From NCBI RefSeq assembly GCF_023824195.1, contig NZ_CP085442.1, forward strand, positions 3,758,001-3,822,000: DNA of 64,000 nucleotides, in the 5' to 3' direction. This document shows positions 51,526 through 59,372 of this stretch, piece after piece (position 1 is the stretch's first letter; each line of letters opens with the position of its first letter). The translations under genes and the position numbers were made by a program. Origin of the DNA: Priestia megaterium. Lineage in GTDB: Bacteria; Bacillota; Bacilli; Bacillales; Bacillaceae_H. Under the pieces are notes generated by a model that was not told where the DNA came from, made no database searches, and worked only from the letters and a program-made list of their open reading frames with translations.

Positions 51526-51557
51526 AACAAAAAGGGCTGAGAAAGTCTCAAGCCCCT
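51526..51557 (-). terminator. Terminator of the small peptide gene
   Basis: On the minus strand GGGCTTGAG-ACTTT-CTCAGCCC followed by TTTTTG; one bulged base. Confidence 0.65.
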
Positions 51558-51591
51558 TATCTGTATAAGTTGTTCCTCTACTTATTAGCTA

Positions 51592-51717
51592 TTACTGTTT
51601 CCAAAAAGTTAGCAGATGAATGATGGCTGACACCACTTCTACCCCTTGAAACGCCAGTAAACCTGCTGCTGCCGCTGTAAACAATCCGACTACCGCTTCT
51701 TTAAAAATGAATGGCAT
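51592..51717 (-). CDS. 41-residue hydrophobic/amphipathic peptide
   Basis: MPFIFKEAVVGLFTAAAAGL continues with LAFQGVEVVSAIIHLLTFWKQ. It has one long helix with few charges, an Ala/Gly-rich middle and a Trp-Lys-Gln end. AAAGGAG lies nine bases before the ATG and a terminator follows the stop by about 35 bases, so it is a complete small transcription unit. The composition recalls leaderless bacteriocins, modulins, small membrane regulators or type I toxins; none is matched. No immunity or export gene is adjacent. Confidence 0.65.
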   Translation of the reverse strand: MPFIFKEAVVGLFTAAAAGLLAFQGVEVVSAIIHLLTFWKQ

Positions 51718-51815
51718 TGATACCAGCTCCTTTGCTTATTTAAAATAAGTAGATTTGTTATCATTCTACTCCTTTTTTCAGAATTTTCAATACCCTTTTA
51801 TCAACAAAATAAAAT

Positions 51816-51855
51816 AAAAACGCTTTCACTTTATAAAAATAAAGTGAAAGCGTTT
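51816..51855 (-). terminator. Bidirectional terminator of the crotonase-like gene
   Basis: AAAAACGCTTTCACTTTAT, two bases AA, ATAAAGTGAAAGCGTTTTT: an almost perfect stem of about 19 pairs. Confidence 0.9.
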
Positions 51856-51857
51856 TT

Positions 51858-52373
51858 TTAAGCTTCCTTTTCTAATGCGTTCAGCGCAAGTGAATATTCT
51901 AATCCTTTTCCTTTTTGCACAACATGCTGCACTTTGCCCATGTTGCACGCTTCTTGCGCACTAACGGTCATGCCGTTTGTTAACTTGAGCTGCACAGGTT
52001 CTTCCGCAATTCGCACGTTGCATGCTAAAGCTAACTCATACCCTCCGCCAAACGTAAAATTTGTAAGAAGCGCAATCGTTTGTTTGGAGCTGCATGAAAT
52101 ACGCTGAAAAATGGCTCGAGCTGCTACTGCATGAATTGGCTGATAAAGCCTTCCTGTTTCTTCGCGTAAAAAAGAGGTGGCTCTGCTGTCTCCGTTCATT
52201 TTATAGTACTCTCCCATAAATACAATAGATCCAACCGACGCATCGTGCTGCAGCTCATTCATCGTTTCTTGCAGCTCATACATGACTTCGCTGTTCAAAC
52301 GATTGAGCATCGACTGATTCATTCGTACAACCGCCACGTGATTTCTTTTTTCTACTTTGATAAATCTTTTCAT
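51858..52373 (-). CDS. Shortened crotonase-fold protein (enoyl-CoA hydratase-like)
   Basis: A 171-residue protein with crotonase features: KVEKRNHVAVVRMNQ at the N-terminus, VGSIVFMGEYYKMNGDS where the first oxyanion segment usually is, and FTFGGGYELALACNVRIAEE as the second oxyanion/Glu segment. It is about 90 residues shorter than the family norm of 255-260: the stretch after RIAEE that normally carries the second catalytic Glu and trimer contacts is missing, and the sequence jumps to a TVSAQEACNMGKVQHVV end. It may be a minimal or degenerate member. RBS CGGAGG precedes two adjacent ATG codons. Confidence 0.7.
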   Translation of the reverse strand: MKRFIKVEKRNHVAVVRMNQSMLNRLNSEVMYELQETMNELQHDASVGSIVFMGEYYKMNGDSRATSFLREETGRLYQPIHAVAARAIFQRISCSSKQTIALLTNFTFGGGYELALACNVRIAEEPVQLKLTNGMTVSAQEACNMGKVQHVVQKGKGLEYSLALNALEKEA

Positions 52374-52615
52374 CATTCCTCCGCCCTTTCCCCTGTCATC
52401 CTTTATAAATAAAGCGCTTTCAAAATATTTCGCTTTTTAATGGAAAATTTATTTTCATAGTTTCATCATACAACAAACTCATAATTATTTCCATTACTTT
52501 TTTAATTTTCCGTCAATAATTCCATGAATCATTTCCATGTTTTTATCAAATAAGACGTGCTATAGTATAGGCAGCACAAATGCAGCTGAACTCACGGATA
52601 AAAGGAGCAATCACT

Positions 52616-52984
52616 ATGAAATACGACTTAACAAAATGGGAGCCTCACGGCTATTCTTGCCCTGTGGAAGCAGCCGTTGATGTAGTCGGAGGCAAATGGA
52701 AAAGCGTCATTTTATATCAATTATCAAAGGAACGCCGGCGCTTTAATGAACTGCGCAGACTCATTCCCGGCGTGACGCAGCGAATGCTCACGCTGCAGCT
52801 TCGCGAACTCGAGCGCGACGGAATTATCCACCGCGAAGTCTATAAACAAGTTCCGCCTAAAGTAGAATATTATTTAACGCCTTTTGGAGAAACACTCATC
52901 CCTATTATCGAGCTGATGTTTCAATGGGGATATAATCATACCGATCAAATTGCTGAAGCGAGAATTCAAGCAGAAAAAGAGTAA
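52616..52984 (+). CDS. HxlR-family regulator
   Basis: A 122-residue winged-helix regulator of the DUF24/HxlR family: YSCPVEAAVDVVGGKWKSVI, RRFNELRRLIPGVTQRMLTL, QLRELERDGIIHREVYKQVP and KVEYYLTPFGETLIPII. The single N-terminal Cys15 is the conserved thiol through which relatives such as YodB, CatR and HypR sense quinones and electrophiles. The ATG at 52616 follows AAAGGAG. Its target is not stated by the sequence; a DoxX gene with a suitable operator lies 2 kb away. Confidence 0.88.
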   Translation: MKYDLTKWEPHGYSCPVEAAVDVVGGKWKSVILYQLSKERRRFNELRRLIPGVTQRMLTLQLRELERDGIIHREVYKQVPPKVEYYLTPFGETLIPIIELMFQWGYNHTDQIAEARIQAEKE

Positions 52985-53009
52985 AAAGCACGCAAAGCGT
53001 GCTTTTTTT
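52984..53009 (+). terminator. Bidirectional terminator, HxlR / P450
   Basis: AAAAAGCACGC-AAA-GCGTGCTTTTTTT; the P450 gene ends inside the T-run. Confidence 0.9.
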
Positions 53010-54222
53010 ATACATGTTTACGAATTAATAATTCTTTTAACCCATACACAAATGTGCTTTCAATCGGCTTTAACTCAAATGACGGGCTCCAGTCCATATG
53101 CGGATAGCGGTCAATCAGCTCAGATAGCATAATTTTTGCTTCTATTCGAGCAAGCGGTGCTCCTAAGCAAAAATGAATGCCTCTTCCAAATGCCATATGC
53201 ATATTTGGCTTTCGGTCGATTTTAAATACATCCGGGTCTTCAAAGTACTGCGCGTCTCGGTGCGCTGATCCCATCCATGGAATGACGTGTTCTCCTGCTT
53301 TTAATTTCTTGCCTGCAAGAATCACATCTTCTTTTACGATTCGGTGAAGAGCTTGAACGGGTGAACGATAGCGAAGAACTTCTTCAATCGCAGAAGGCAA
53401 AAGTTCTTTCTCTCGTTTGAGTCGTTCAAAAGAAGCTTTATCTTCCATTAAACAATAAATCGTATTTGAAATTAAATTTGTTGTGGTTTCGTTTCCTGCA
53501 ATCAACAGCAAAATGGAAAACCCTACGATTTCTTCATCCGTTAGCTGTGTCCCTTCTTCTTTTGCCTGAAGAAGCACGGAGATAATATCATCTCCTGGAT
53601 GGGTGCGTTTTTCTTCAATGATTCGATAAAAGTAAGTTTCTAGCTCATCATTTGCCTTCATTTTCTCTTGCTGCAATTTTTCTAGCGTTTCACGTTCATT
53701 ATTCGACGGACCCGCTACGATAATATCCGACCAATCTTTAAACTGACGCTGGTCTTCTATCGGCACGCCTAAAATATCGGCAATCACCATAACCGGAAGC
53801 GGGTAGGAAAGATGCTCGACTATATCAATGTCTTCAAGGTGCTCAACTTCTTGTAATAATTCATGTGTAATGCGAGCAATTTTAGGCTCCCATGCTTTCA
53901 TTGCTTTAGGCGTAAAAGCTTTATTAACAAGTGCTCTCATTTCAGCGTGCTTAGGCGGATCAATATTAATTAGGCTCGTTCCTAAAGCAGTTTGTCTTTG
54001 GTTTTGTGGAGGTCTTCGATCAGAAGAAAAAATATTCTTTTGTTCCAGTACTTCTTTGACTCCGTCATAGTGAAAAACATCCCATACCTGCCTTTCTTCA
54101 TCCCACTGCACAGGTTCACTGTTTCTCATCTCTTCGTACCAAGAGAAAGGATTAAAGCGCTCTTCTTTTGTTTGAATCGTATTCACTTGACGGACGATTC
54201 CGTTTTCTCTTTCGGTTTTCAT
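53008..54222 (-). CDS. Cytochrome P450, CYP109 family (CYP109E1-like)
   Basis: A 404-residue soluble class I P450. I-helix LLIAGNETTTNLI with the oxygen-binding AGNET, K-helix ExxR in IEEVLRYRSPVQAL, the haem loop FGRGIHFCLGAPLARIE with the axial Cys near residue 350, and the N-terminal INIDPPKHAEMRALVNKAFT. The length and text agree with my memory of CYP109E1 of B. megaterium, which hydroxylates vitamin D3, testosterone and other steroids; the natural substrate is unknown. No redox partner gene is adjacent. A TetR-type palindrome lies 30 bases upstream. Confidence 0.93.
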   Translation of the reverse strand: MKTERENGIVRQVNTIQTKEERFNPFSWYEEMRNSEPVQWDEERQVWDVFHYDGVKEVLEQKNIFSSDRRPPQNQRQTALGTSLINIDPPKHAEMRALVNKAFTPKAMKAWEPKIARITHELLQEVEHLEDIDIVEHLSYPLPVMVIADILGVPIEDQRQFKDWSDIIVAGPSNNERETLEKLQQEKMKANDELETYFYRIIEEKRTHPGDDIISVLLQAKEEGTQLTDEEIVGFSILLLIAGNETTTNLISNTIYCLMEDKASFERLKREKELLPSAIEEVLRYRSPVQALHRIVKEDVILAGKKLKAGEHVIPWMGSAHRDAQYFEDPDVFKIDRKPNMHMAFGRGIHFCLGAPLARIEAKIMLSELIDRYPHMDWSPSFELKPIESTFVYGLKELLIRKHV

Positions 54223-54252
54223 GTTAAAACCTCCCCATATCGTTCAAATAGA

Positions 54253-54268
54253 ATGACTATACAGTCAT
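54253..54268. promoter_or_regulatory. TetR-type operator upstream of the P450 gene
   Basis: ATGACT-ATAC-AGTCAT is a 16-base dyad with perfect arms. A third half-site ATGAC follows at 54271-54275. Such palindromes are typical of TetR/AcrR repressors, and the position fits the P450 promoter. Confidence 0.6.
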
Positions 54269-54360
54269 CTATGACCAAATAGTACCATATATAAGAATTT
54301 TCTTAAAAATGATAGCTGTATATTTTAATAAAAATGAATCGATAGAAGGATATATTTTAC

Positions 54361-54393
54361 AAAAAAGGGTAGACGCTATGCGCCTACCTTTTT
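54361..54393 (-). terminator. Terminator of the DoxX gene
   Basis: On the minus strand AAAAAGGTAGGCGC-ATA-GCGTCTACCCTTTTTT, with two mismatched positions in the stem; it overlaps the DoxX stop. Confidence 0.75.
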
Positions 54394-54787
54394 AAGAATA
54401 ATGTTCTTCTGGTTTTTGTAATCGGTTGTCTAACGCGTACGCGCCGCTTCCTGCTAGAATCATATGAAGCGAAACGACAAAAAGGGCAACCTCAAGCTCA
54501 TAGCCGCCTGTAAAACCAGCACCGCTTTTCGCTGTAAAAATAGCGCCAATCATCACAATCGCAAACAAGACACCGATTAAACGCGTTTGAAATCCAAGAA
54601 TCATAGCGGCTCCCCCTACGAATTCAATAACCGCAACCGCATAAGCGAAAAACGCAGGAATGCCCATGCTATGGAAAAAACCGACCGTATTATCAATACC
54701 GCTTTGGAATTTGCCAAGACCATGAATAAAAAACGTTAGCCCTAACATAAGACGAAGTAAAAACGTTCCAAGCTGATAGCTTTTCAT
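54392..54787 (-). CDS. DoxX-family membrane protein
   Basis: A 131-residue four-helix membrane protein: LRLMLGLTFFIHGLGKFQSG, FFAYAVAVIEFVGGAAMILG, RLIGVLFAIVMIGAIFTAKS and ELEVALFVVSLHMILAGSG, the DoxX/MhqP/CatD pattern. These proteins occur in quinone and thiol-stress operons and may reduce quinones with a partner. The ATG at 54787 follows AAAGGAGG; the earlier in-frame start is unsupported. A clear dyad lies 34 bases upstream. Monocistronic. Confidence 0.88.
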   Translation of the reverse strand: MKSYQLGTFLLRLMLGLTFFIHGLGKFQSGIDNTVGFFHSMGIPAFFAYAVAVIEFVGGAAMILGFQTRLIGVLFAIVMIGAIFTAKSGAGFTGGYELEVALFVVSLHMILAGSGAYALDNRLQKPEEHYS

Positions 54788-54820
54788 TTCTTTTCCTCCT
54801 TTTTTACTTTTGTCTGCACA

Positions 54821-54839
54821 TGTAACAATTTTAGTTACA
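54821..54839. promoter_or_regulatory. Operator upstream of doxX
   Basis: TGTAAC-N7-GTTACA, perfect six-base arms extended by flanking T/A. It resembles the short spaced dyads used by HxlR/YodB-type redox regulators. Confidence 0.55.
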
Positions 54840-54942
54840 ACTGTGAACAAATTCAAGGGGTTAGAACAGAAAAACAAGATATCAGCAAATTTCTTTATCT
54901 CATTTTAAACGTTTCTTTTGGAAGTAAGGCAATACTCCCTGC

Positions 54943-56364
54943 TCAGTCACGCTGAAGATAAGAGAGAAAAGCAAAAATATGATCGTGAATAATGAGTTCT
55001 GCCGTAGGAGAATGGTTCTTCAATAGTAGGTGCTCAGAATATCGAAACCGATTGAATTTATTTACGTCAACATGGTGAACGGCCTGCACATGAAAATCTT
55101 CTATTATCGCTTTTACTTGAGCAAAAGGCGGTATCACAAGAGACTCAAGTCCAATTTTTTGCAGGCACTCTCTGCTTATGGCATGAGGAACAGCTGTCAT
55201 CGAGCTCATTAATAAATCTTTTCTTCCTACCGTCTCATTTAACACGTACTTCCACCCCTGCACCACATGCGTGAGCTTTGCTTCATCTTCACATATGTTT
55301 AAAGCTAGATCGACACCGCTCGCTACCGCTGAAGCAAACGGGTATAGTTCTTGGGCAGACAGTACAAAATCTCCGTCTATAAAGAGAAGAATATCTCCTG
55401 TTGCTGCAAGTGCCCCCGCAGCTCTTCCGCAGTCATGCCCTAACCGCTCATCATAGACGAGGGTTTTGACGCCCTGTTCTTTGGCGTACTTCTCTGACTG
55501 GTCCGTAGAGCCGTTAATCACAACAATGATTTCTAATGGCTCAAGTTTTCTTGCTTCTGCAATTACTTGTTTGATTGTTTGTTCTTCGTTGCAAACCGGA
55601 ATAATAACAGACAGCTGTTTACCTCCATAAAAAGAAGATAATTTCCCCCAGCCGCATTCCGCTACTGGAATAGGCTGCGTCAGCATATTCACTCGCCTTT
55701 TACGATTTGACGCAAGCGTATAATATGTCTGAAGAAGCTGCTGGTAGGATTGAATTCGTTCTCTGCTGCGCAGCGGGCGATCGAAAGGACGAAAGCTTCC
55801 CTTTCCCTGGGTTTCAATCGTAATATGCGAGCTTACACGATACTGTGTTAAAAACGTCACAAATAAGGAAAGAGGCGGCAGCTCCCAGTAGTTCTTCAAT
55901 ACACTTAACAGCACACCATAAGGCGCTTCTAAATAAGCGTTGGCACGATGAGGCTTTCCAAGCGCATGATGCAAGACCGCACTCCACGTCATTTCGCTGC
56001 GGTTAAAAGCATTTATCTTTGTTTTTTCCCACTTGTTTAGCACAACATCGCTATGTCCAAATAACAACGGCTGCACAAAGCGTTCAATCTCAGAAGCAGA
56101 AAGAATAATATCTCCGTCTACAAATAAGACGGCATCTCCTTTGGCAGCTTTGGCTCCTTCCATTCTTGCTTCATGAGGAGAAAGGCGTTTTTCCACTACT
56201 TTTACCATGCACCCTTCTTCTTTTGCTATTTTTACTGAAGCATCGGTACAGCCATTTGCGATTACAATAATCTCAAGCACATTCACTTTCTTAATTTGTT
56301 TGAGCACGTTCTTTAGCGTGTCTTCTTCATTGTAAACAGGCAGCACGACAGAAAGAGTTTTCAT
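54943..56364 (-). CDS. Double-domain family 2 glycosyltransferase
   Basis: A 473-residue cytosolic protein with two GT-A glycosyltransferase domains in tandem. Domain 1 (about residues 1-225) has SVVLPVYNEEDTLKNVL, VIANGCTDASV and LFVDGDIIL. Domain 2 (about 250-470) has SVIIPVCNEEQTIKQVI, VVINGSTDQSE and LLFIDGDFVL. Each keeps the DGD (DxD) metal site. There is no membrane helix. ATG 56364 follows AGGAG by nine bases. Its sister with the same double layout is at 57625-59157, separated by a UDP-sugar dehydrogenase. Probably builds a surface or spore glycan containing a uronic acid. Confidence 0.85.
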   Translation of the reverse strand: MKTLSVVLPVYNEEDTLKNVLKQIKKVNVLEIIVIANGCTDASVKIAKEEGCMVKVVEKRLSPHEARMEGAKAAKGDAVLFVDGDIILSASEIERFVQPLLFGHSDVVLNKWEKTKINAFNRSEMTWSAVLHHALGKPHRANAYLEAPYGVLLSVLKNYWELPPLSLFVTFLTQYRVSSHITIETQGKGSFRPFDRPLRSRERIQSYQQLLQTYYTLASNRKRRVNMLTQPIPVAECGWGKLSSFYGGKQLSVIIPVCNEEQTIKQVIAEARKLEPLEIIVVINGSTDQSEKYAKEQGVKTLVYDERLGHDCGRAAGALAATGDILLFIDGDFVLSAQELYPFASAVASGVDLALNICEDEAKLTHVVQGWKYVLNETVGRKDLLMSSMTAVPHAISRECLQKIGLESLVIPPFAQVKAIIEDFHVQAVHHVDVNKFNRFRYSEHLLLKNHSPTAELIIHDHIFAFLSYLQRD

Positions 56365-56408
56365 TAATATCACTCCTAAAAAAAGAACCACTGAATAACT
56401 CAGCGGCT

Positions 56409-57632
56409 TCATTCATTTAAAATACCTCTTGTATCTACAACTTTTTTTGCATTTTTTACGATTGACCAATCCACCTGACTATGGTCAGTTAATACCAGTA
56501 CAACATCGCTTTTTTCGACTTCCTCTTTTGTGAGCGGAACAGAAAAGTACGTTTGCTTATTAAAGACGGCAGAGTCAATATACGGGTCATGATACGTTAA
56601 TTCATACCCTTTTTCTAAAAGACCTTCACACACGGTCAGCGCCGGCGATTCACGTATGTCATTTACGTCTTTTTTATACGCAACGCCTACCACGAACACG
56701 CGCTTTTCATTTGCTTCAAGCTGCTTTTCAACTCGCCTAATCACTTTATTTGGCATTTCTTCATTAATATGATGAGCCGCTTCAATAAGTTCGCTCGTTA
56801 ACCCATTTTGCTTTAGTTTCCATAAGAAATAAAGCGGATCAACAGGTATGCAGTGCCCCCCTATTCCGGGACCTGGATAATAAGGAGTAAACCCAAACGG
56901 CTTGGTAGATGCCGCTTGTAAGACCTCATAAAAATCTATTCCTAATTCCTCACACAGTTCGTTTGTTTCATTCACCAACGAAATATTGACCAGGCGCTGA
57001 ATGTTTTCAAACAGCTTGCACATTTCCGCTACTTTAGGAGAAGAAACAGGTACAACTTGCTGGAAAATACTTTCGTAAAATATCTTTATATGATGAAGGC
57101 ATTCTTTGCTGTAGCCGCTGATCACTTTTGGAATATGCTCAATGTCATACGACTTGTTTGCCGGATCAACTCGCTCTGGAGAATAAGCTAAATAAAAATC
57201 TATTCCTGCTTGCAAGTTAGAATCTTTCAAAATAGGCAAAACAATTTCTTCAAGCGTACCTGGGTAGGTAGAGCTTTCATAAATAATCGTTTGCCCTTTT
57301 ACCATGTGTTCTTTTAAGAAAGTAGATGCGCTAATAACTGGTCCTAAATCTGGATTGTGCGTTTCTGTAATTGGGGTTGGCACGGTCACCACTACATAAT
57401 CGCAGGCTTGAAATGCCGAAATACCTTTTTTTAATTCATATGCTTGAAAATTTTTCTCGTTTTGAATCACATCATTACGTACGTCTGGAATATAGCTTTT
57501 TCCTTGTTTTAGCGCTTCAATTTTCCGCTCGTCAATATCAAGTCCAATCACAGTGTAGTTTTTCTTAGCAAACAAAAGAGCAAGAGGCAGTCCCACATAC
57601 CCAAGACCAATAACGGCAACTTTTTTATTCAT
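56409..57632 (-). CDS. UDP-sugar 6-dehydrogenase (UGDH / WecC family)
   Basis: A 407-residue NAD-dependent enzyme oxidising C6 of a UDP-sugar twice to the uronic acid. Rossmann start VAVIGLGYVGLPLALLFAKK, YSPERVDPANKSYDIEHIPK, PYYPGPGIGGHCIPVDPLYF with the catalytic Cys, and GVAYKKDVNDIRESPALTV in the third domain. The KVISGYSKECL and PVSSPKVAEM features suit UDP-GlcNAc/ManNAc- or GalNAc-type enzymes (WecC/WbpA) as well as UDP-glucose. It overlaps the upstream glycosyltransferase by eight bases, so the cluster is one operon. Confidence 0.9.
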   Translation of the reverse strand: MNKKVAVIGLGYVGLPLALLFAKKNYTVIGLDIDERKIEALKQGKSYIPDVRNDVIQNEKNFQAYELKKGISAFQACDYVVVTVPTPITETHNPDLGPVISASTFLKEHMVKGQTIIYESSTYPGTLEEIVLPILKDSNLQAGIDFYLAYSPERVDPANKSYDIEHIPKVISGYSKECLHHIKIFYESIFQQVVPVSSPKVAEMCKLFENIQRLVNISLVNETNELCEELGIDFYEVLQAASTKPFGFTPYYPGPGIGGHCIPVDPLYFLWKLKQNGLTSELIEAAHHINEEMPNKVIRRVEKQLEANEKRVFVVGVAYKKDVNDIRESPALTVCEGLLEKGYELTYHDPYIDSAVFNKQTYFSVPLTKEEVEKSDVVLVLTDHSQVDWSIVKNAKKVVDTRGILNE

Positions 57633-59157
57633 TCTTCAACACCTCAAACAAAAGATCATGTCTTCGTATGTCCGGAAGAAATTCGCCTCTTTCGCTGGTT
57701 TGGCTGATATAGTACGCCATGGCTTCTACATAATCACCTAGGATTCGCTGCGTTGATGCTGCCAAACCTTTGACTTTCATATGCTCCTTTCGAATCCGGT
57801 TCGTTCGCGCCACGTCCACAAAATGAACGGGCTGAACCATAAAGCCGTACATGATACTTTTTAATTGAAATAAAGGTGGAATAATAAGAGATTCGTAGCC
57901 TACTTTCTCCATTACATCCCGTTTAATTGCATGCGGAATCGCCGTCGTTGTATTAATGGTTAAATCCGGACGTTTGCAAACAATATTAAGAAAATATTTC
58001 GCCGCACTTACAGAGTGGATGGGATGCACTTCGTCAAGCAGACACTCTAAATTATTAAGCGCTACATCAACTCCTTGGTCAGCTGCTTCTAAATATGGAC
58101 GTAAATGTTCCGCGGAAATAACAATGTCTCCATCTACGAACAAGCAAACTTCACCGCTGCTGTACATCGCACCAATTGCTCGAGGTACATTGTGTCCGAG
58201 CCGCTGCTTGTAATGAAGAACAGTCGCTCCGGCTTCGATCGCTCGCTTAACGGTTACTTCATCTGCCCCGTTGGCAACCACGATGATCTCTTCCACTCCG
58301 GCTTTTTTTACTTCTTTAATCACGTTTTCAATCGTCTCTTTTTCTTCACCTACTGGAATAACAGCGCTGTACTTAATTCCTGTTTTCCGTTTTACATTCG
58401 GTGTATAAGCGGAAACAACTTCTCGGTTTCGATCACCATCTGTGAGCCCGCCTCTTATTCCTTTTTCTTCGATAAGATAAGCTAACGCTTTAATGTGATC
58501 TCCAATAATATAGTTAGTGGAAATAGGAAAAGGAGAATTAGTAGGGATGGTTTTGTGGGTAGTTCTAATCTTATTTGTATAAATAACGTCTGAAGAACAC
58601 GGTGCAACGATTGACATTCCTTTTAAAAGAGCAATCGTATGAGCAAGAGGCGGGTGAGCTAAGTTCTCGTATCCAATTTTAGCTGCTGATGTTTTCTTGA
58701 TAGCATGGGGAATAGCTGTGAACGCTTGAACGGATAAATCTTCACGCTGTAAGCATAAGTTCAGCATATATTTTGCAACTGAAACAGGATGAGGACGCAC
58801 CTTTCGTTTCATAATCCATGAAAGGTTGTTCAACGCTATATCATGACCGGTTTCTATAGCCTGCGTATATTTCATCAGCTCCTCATAAGGAACCGCTATA
58901 TCTCCGTCCAAAAAAAGCAAAATATCTCCTTTTGCTTTTTTAGCCCCAATGGCTCTTCCAATATTAATACCAAGAGCTTCTTCATAATAAACAACGCGGC
59001 AGCCTGCACCCTCGGCAATTTCCTTTGTTGTATCACTGGATCCATTTACGACGACAATAATCTCAAACGGCTTCATTTTTTGAACTTCTTTAATTACAGG
59101 CAATAACGAATCGGCCTCGTTACAGGCTGGAATAATCACTGATACTTTCAAACTCAC
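57625..59157 (-). CDS. Double-domain family 2 glycosyltransferase (sister copy)
   Basis: A 510-residue protein with two GT-A domains. Domain 1 (about 1-245) has SVIIPACNEADSLLPVI, VVVNGSSDTTK and LLFLDGDIAV. Domain 2 (about 262-510) has SAVIPVGEEKETIENVI, VVANGADEVTV and CLFVDGDIVI. Both domains share the segments ALNNL, FTAIPHAIK/TTAIPHAIK, IGYENLAHPPL/VGYESLIIPPL and a closing GDHIKALAYL/GDYVEAMAYY, proving internal duplication. GTG overlaps the previous stop as GTGA; TTG at 59151, nine bases after GGAG, is an alternative start. Part of the five-gene cluster. Confidence 0.85.
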   Translation of the reverse strand: MSLKVSVIIPACNEADSLLPVIKEVQKMKPFEIIVVVNGSSDTTKEIAEGAGCRVVYYEEALGINIGRAIGAKKAKGDILLFLDGDIAVPYEELMKYTQAIETGHDIALNNLSWIMKRKVRPHPVSVAKYMLNLCLQREDLSVQAFTAIPHAIKKTSAAKIGYENLAHPPLAHTIALLKGMSIVAPCSSDVIYTNKIRTTHKTIPTNSPFPISTNYIIGDHIKALAYLIEEKGIRGGLTDGDRNREVVSAYTPNVKRKTGIKYSAVIPVGEEKETIENVIKEVKKAGVEEIIVVANGADEVTVKRAIEAGATVLHYKQRLGHNVPRAIGAMYSSGEVCLFVDGDIVISAEHLRPYLEAADQGVDVALNNLECLLDEVHPIHSVSAAKYFLNIVCKRPDLTINTTTAIPHAIKRDVMEKVGYESLIIPPLFQLKSIMYGFMVQPVHFVDVARTNRIRKEHMKVKGLAASTQRILGDYVEAMAYYISQTSERGEFLPDIRRHDLLFEVLKNE

Positions 59158-59354
59158 TCAACTCCGCTGAAAATTCGAACATACGTAATGGATACTAGTG
59201 GAATGGTTACATCCGTAGGCTCACCATATGAGCTTGATGTACGTACAACAGCCGCTGCGTCCGTAACAGCAAGCAGTGTCCCATTAATAACGTCAATAGC
59301 TGTGATGATTTGCACAAATGAACCTACATTTTCTCGTAATGAATCTTGAAACAT
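59154..59354 (-). CDS. Small Sm-like/DUF2642-like protein
   Basis: A 66-residue protein, MFQDSLRENVGSFVQIITAI and then GTLLAVTDAAAVVRTSSSYG with TIPLVSITYVRIFSG: a single small beta-barrel pattern of the kind in DUF2642 and other spore coat-associated proteins. GAAAGGAGG lies before the ATG. It couples to the double glycosyltransferase that follows (four-base overlap) and is preceded by a second protein with the same type of domain. Role unknown; spore surface placement is inferred. Confidence 0.65.
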   Translation of the reverse strand: MFQDSLRENVGSFVQIITAIDVINGTLLAVTDAAAVVRTSSSYGEPTDVTIPLVSITYVRIFSGVE

Positions 59355-59372
59355 ATTTTTTCCTCCTTTCGT

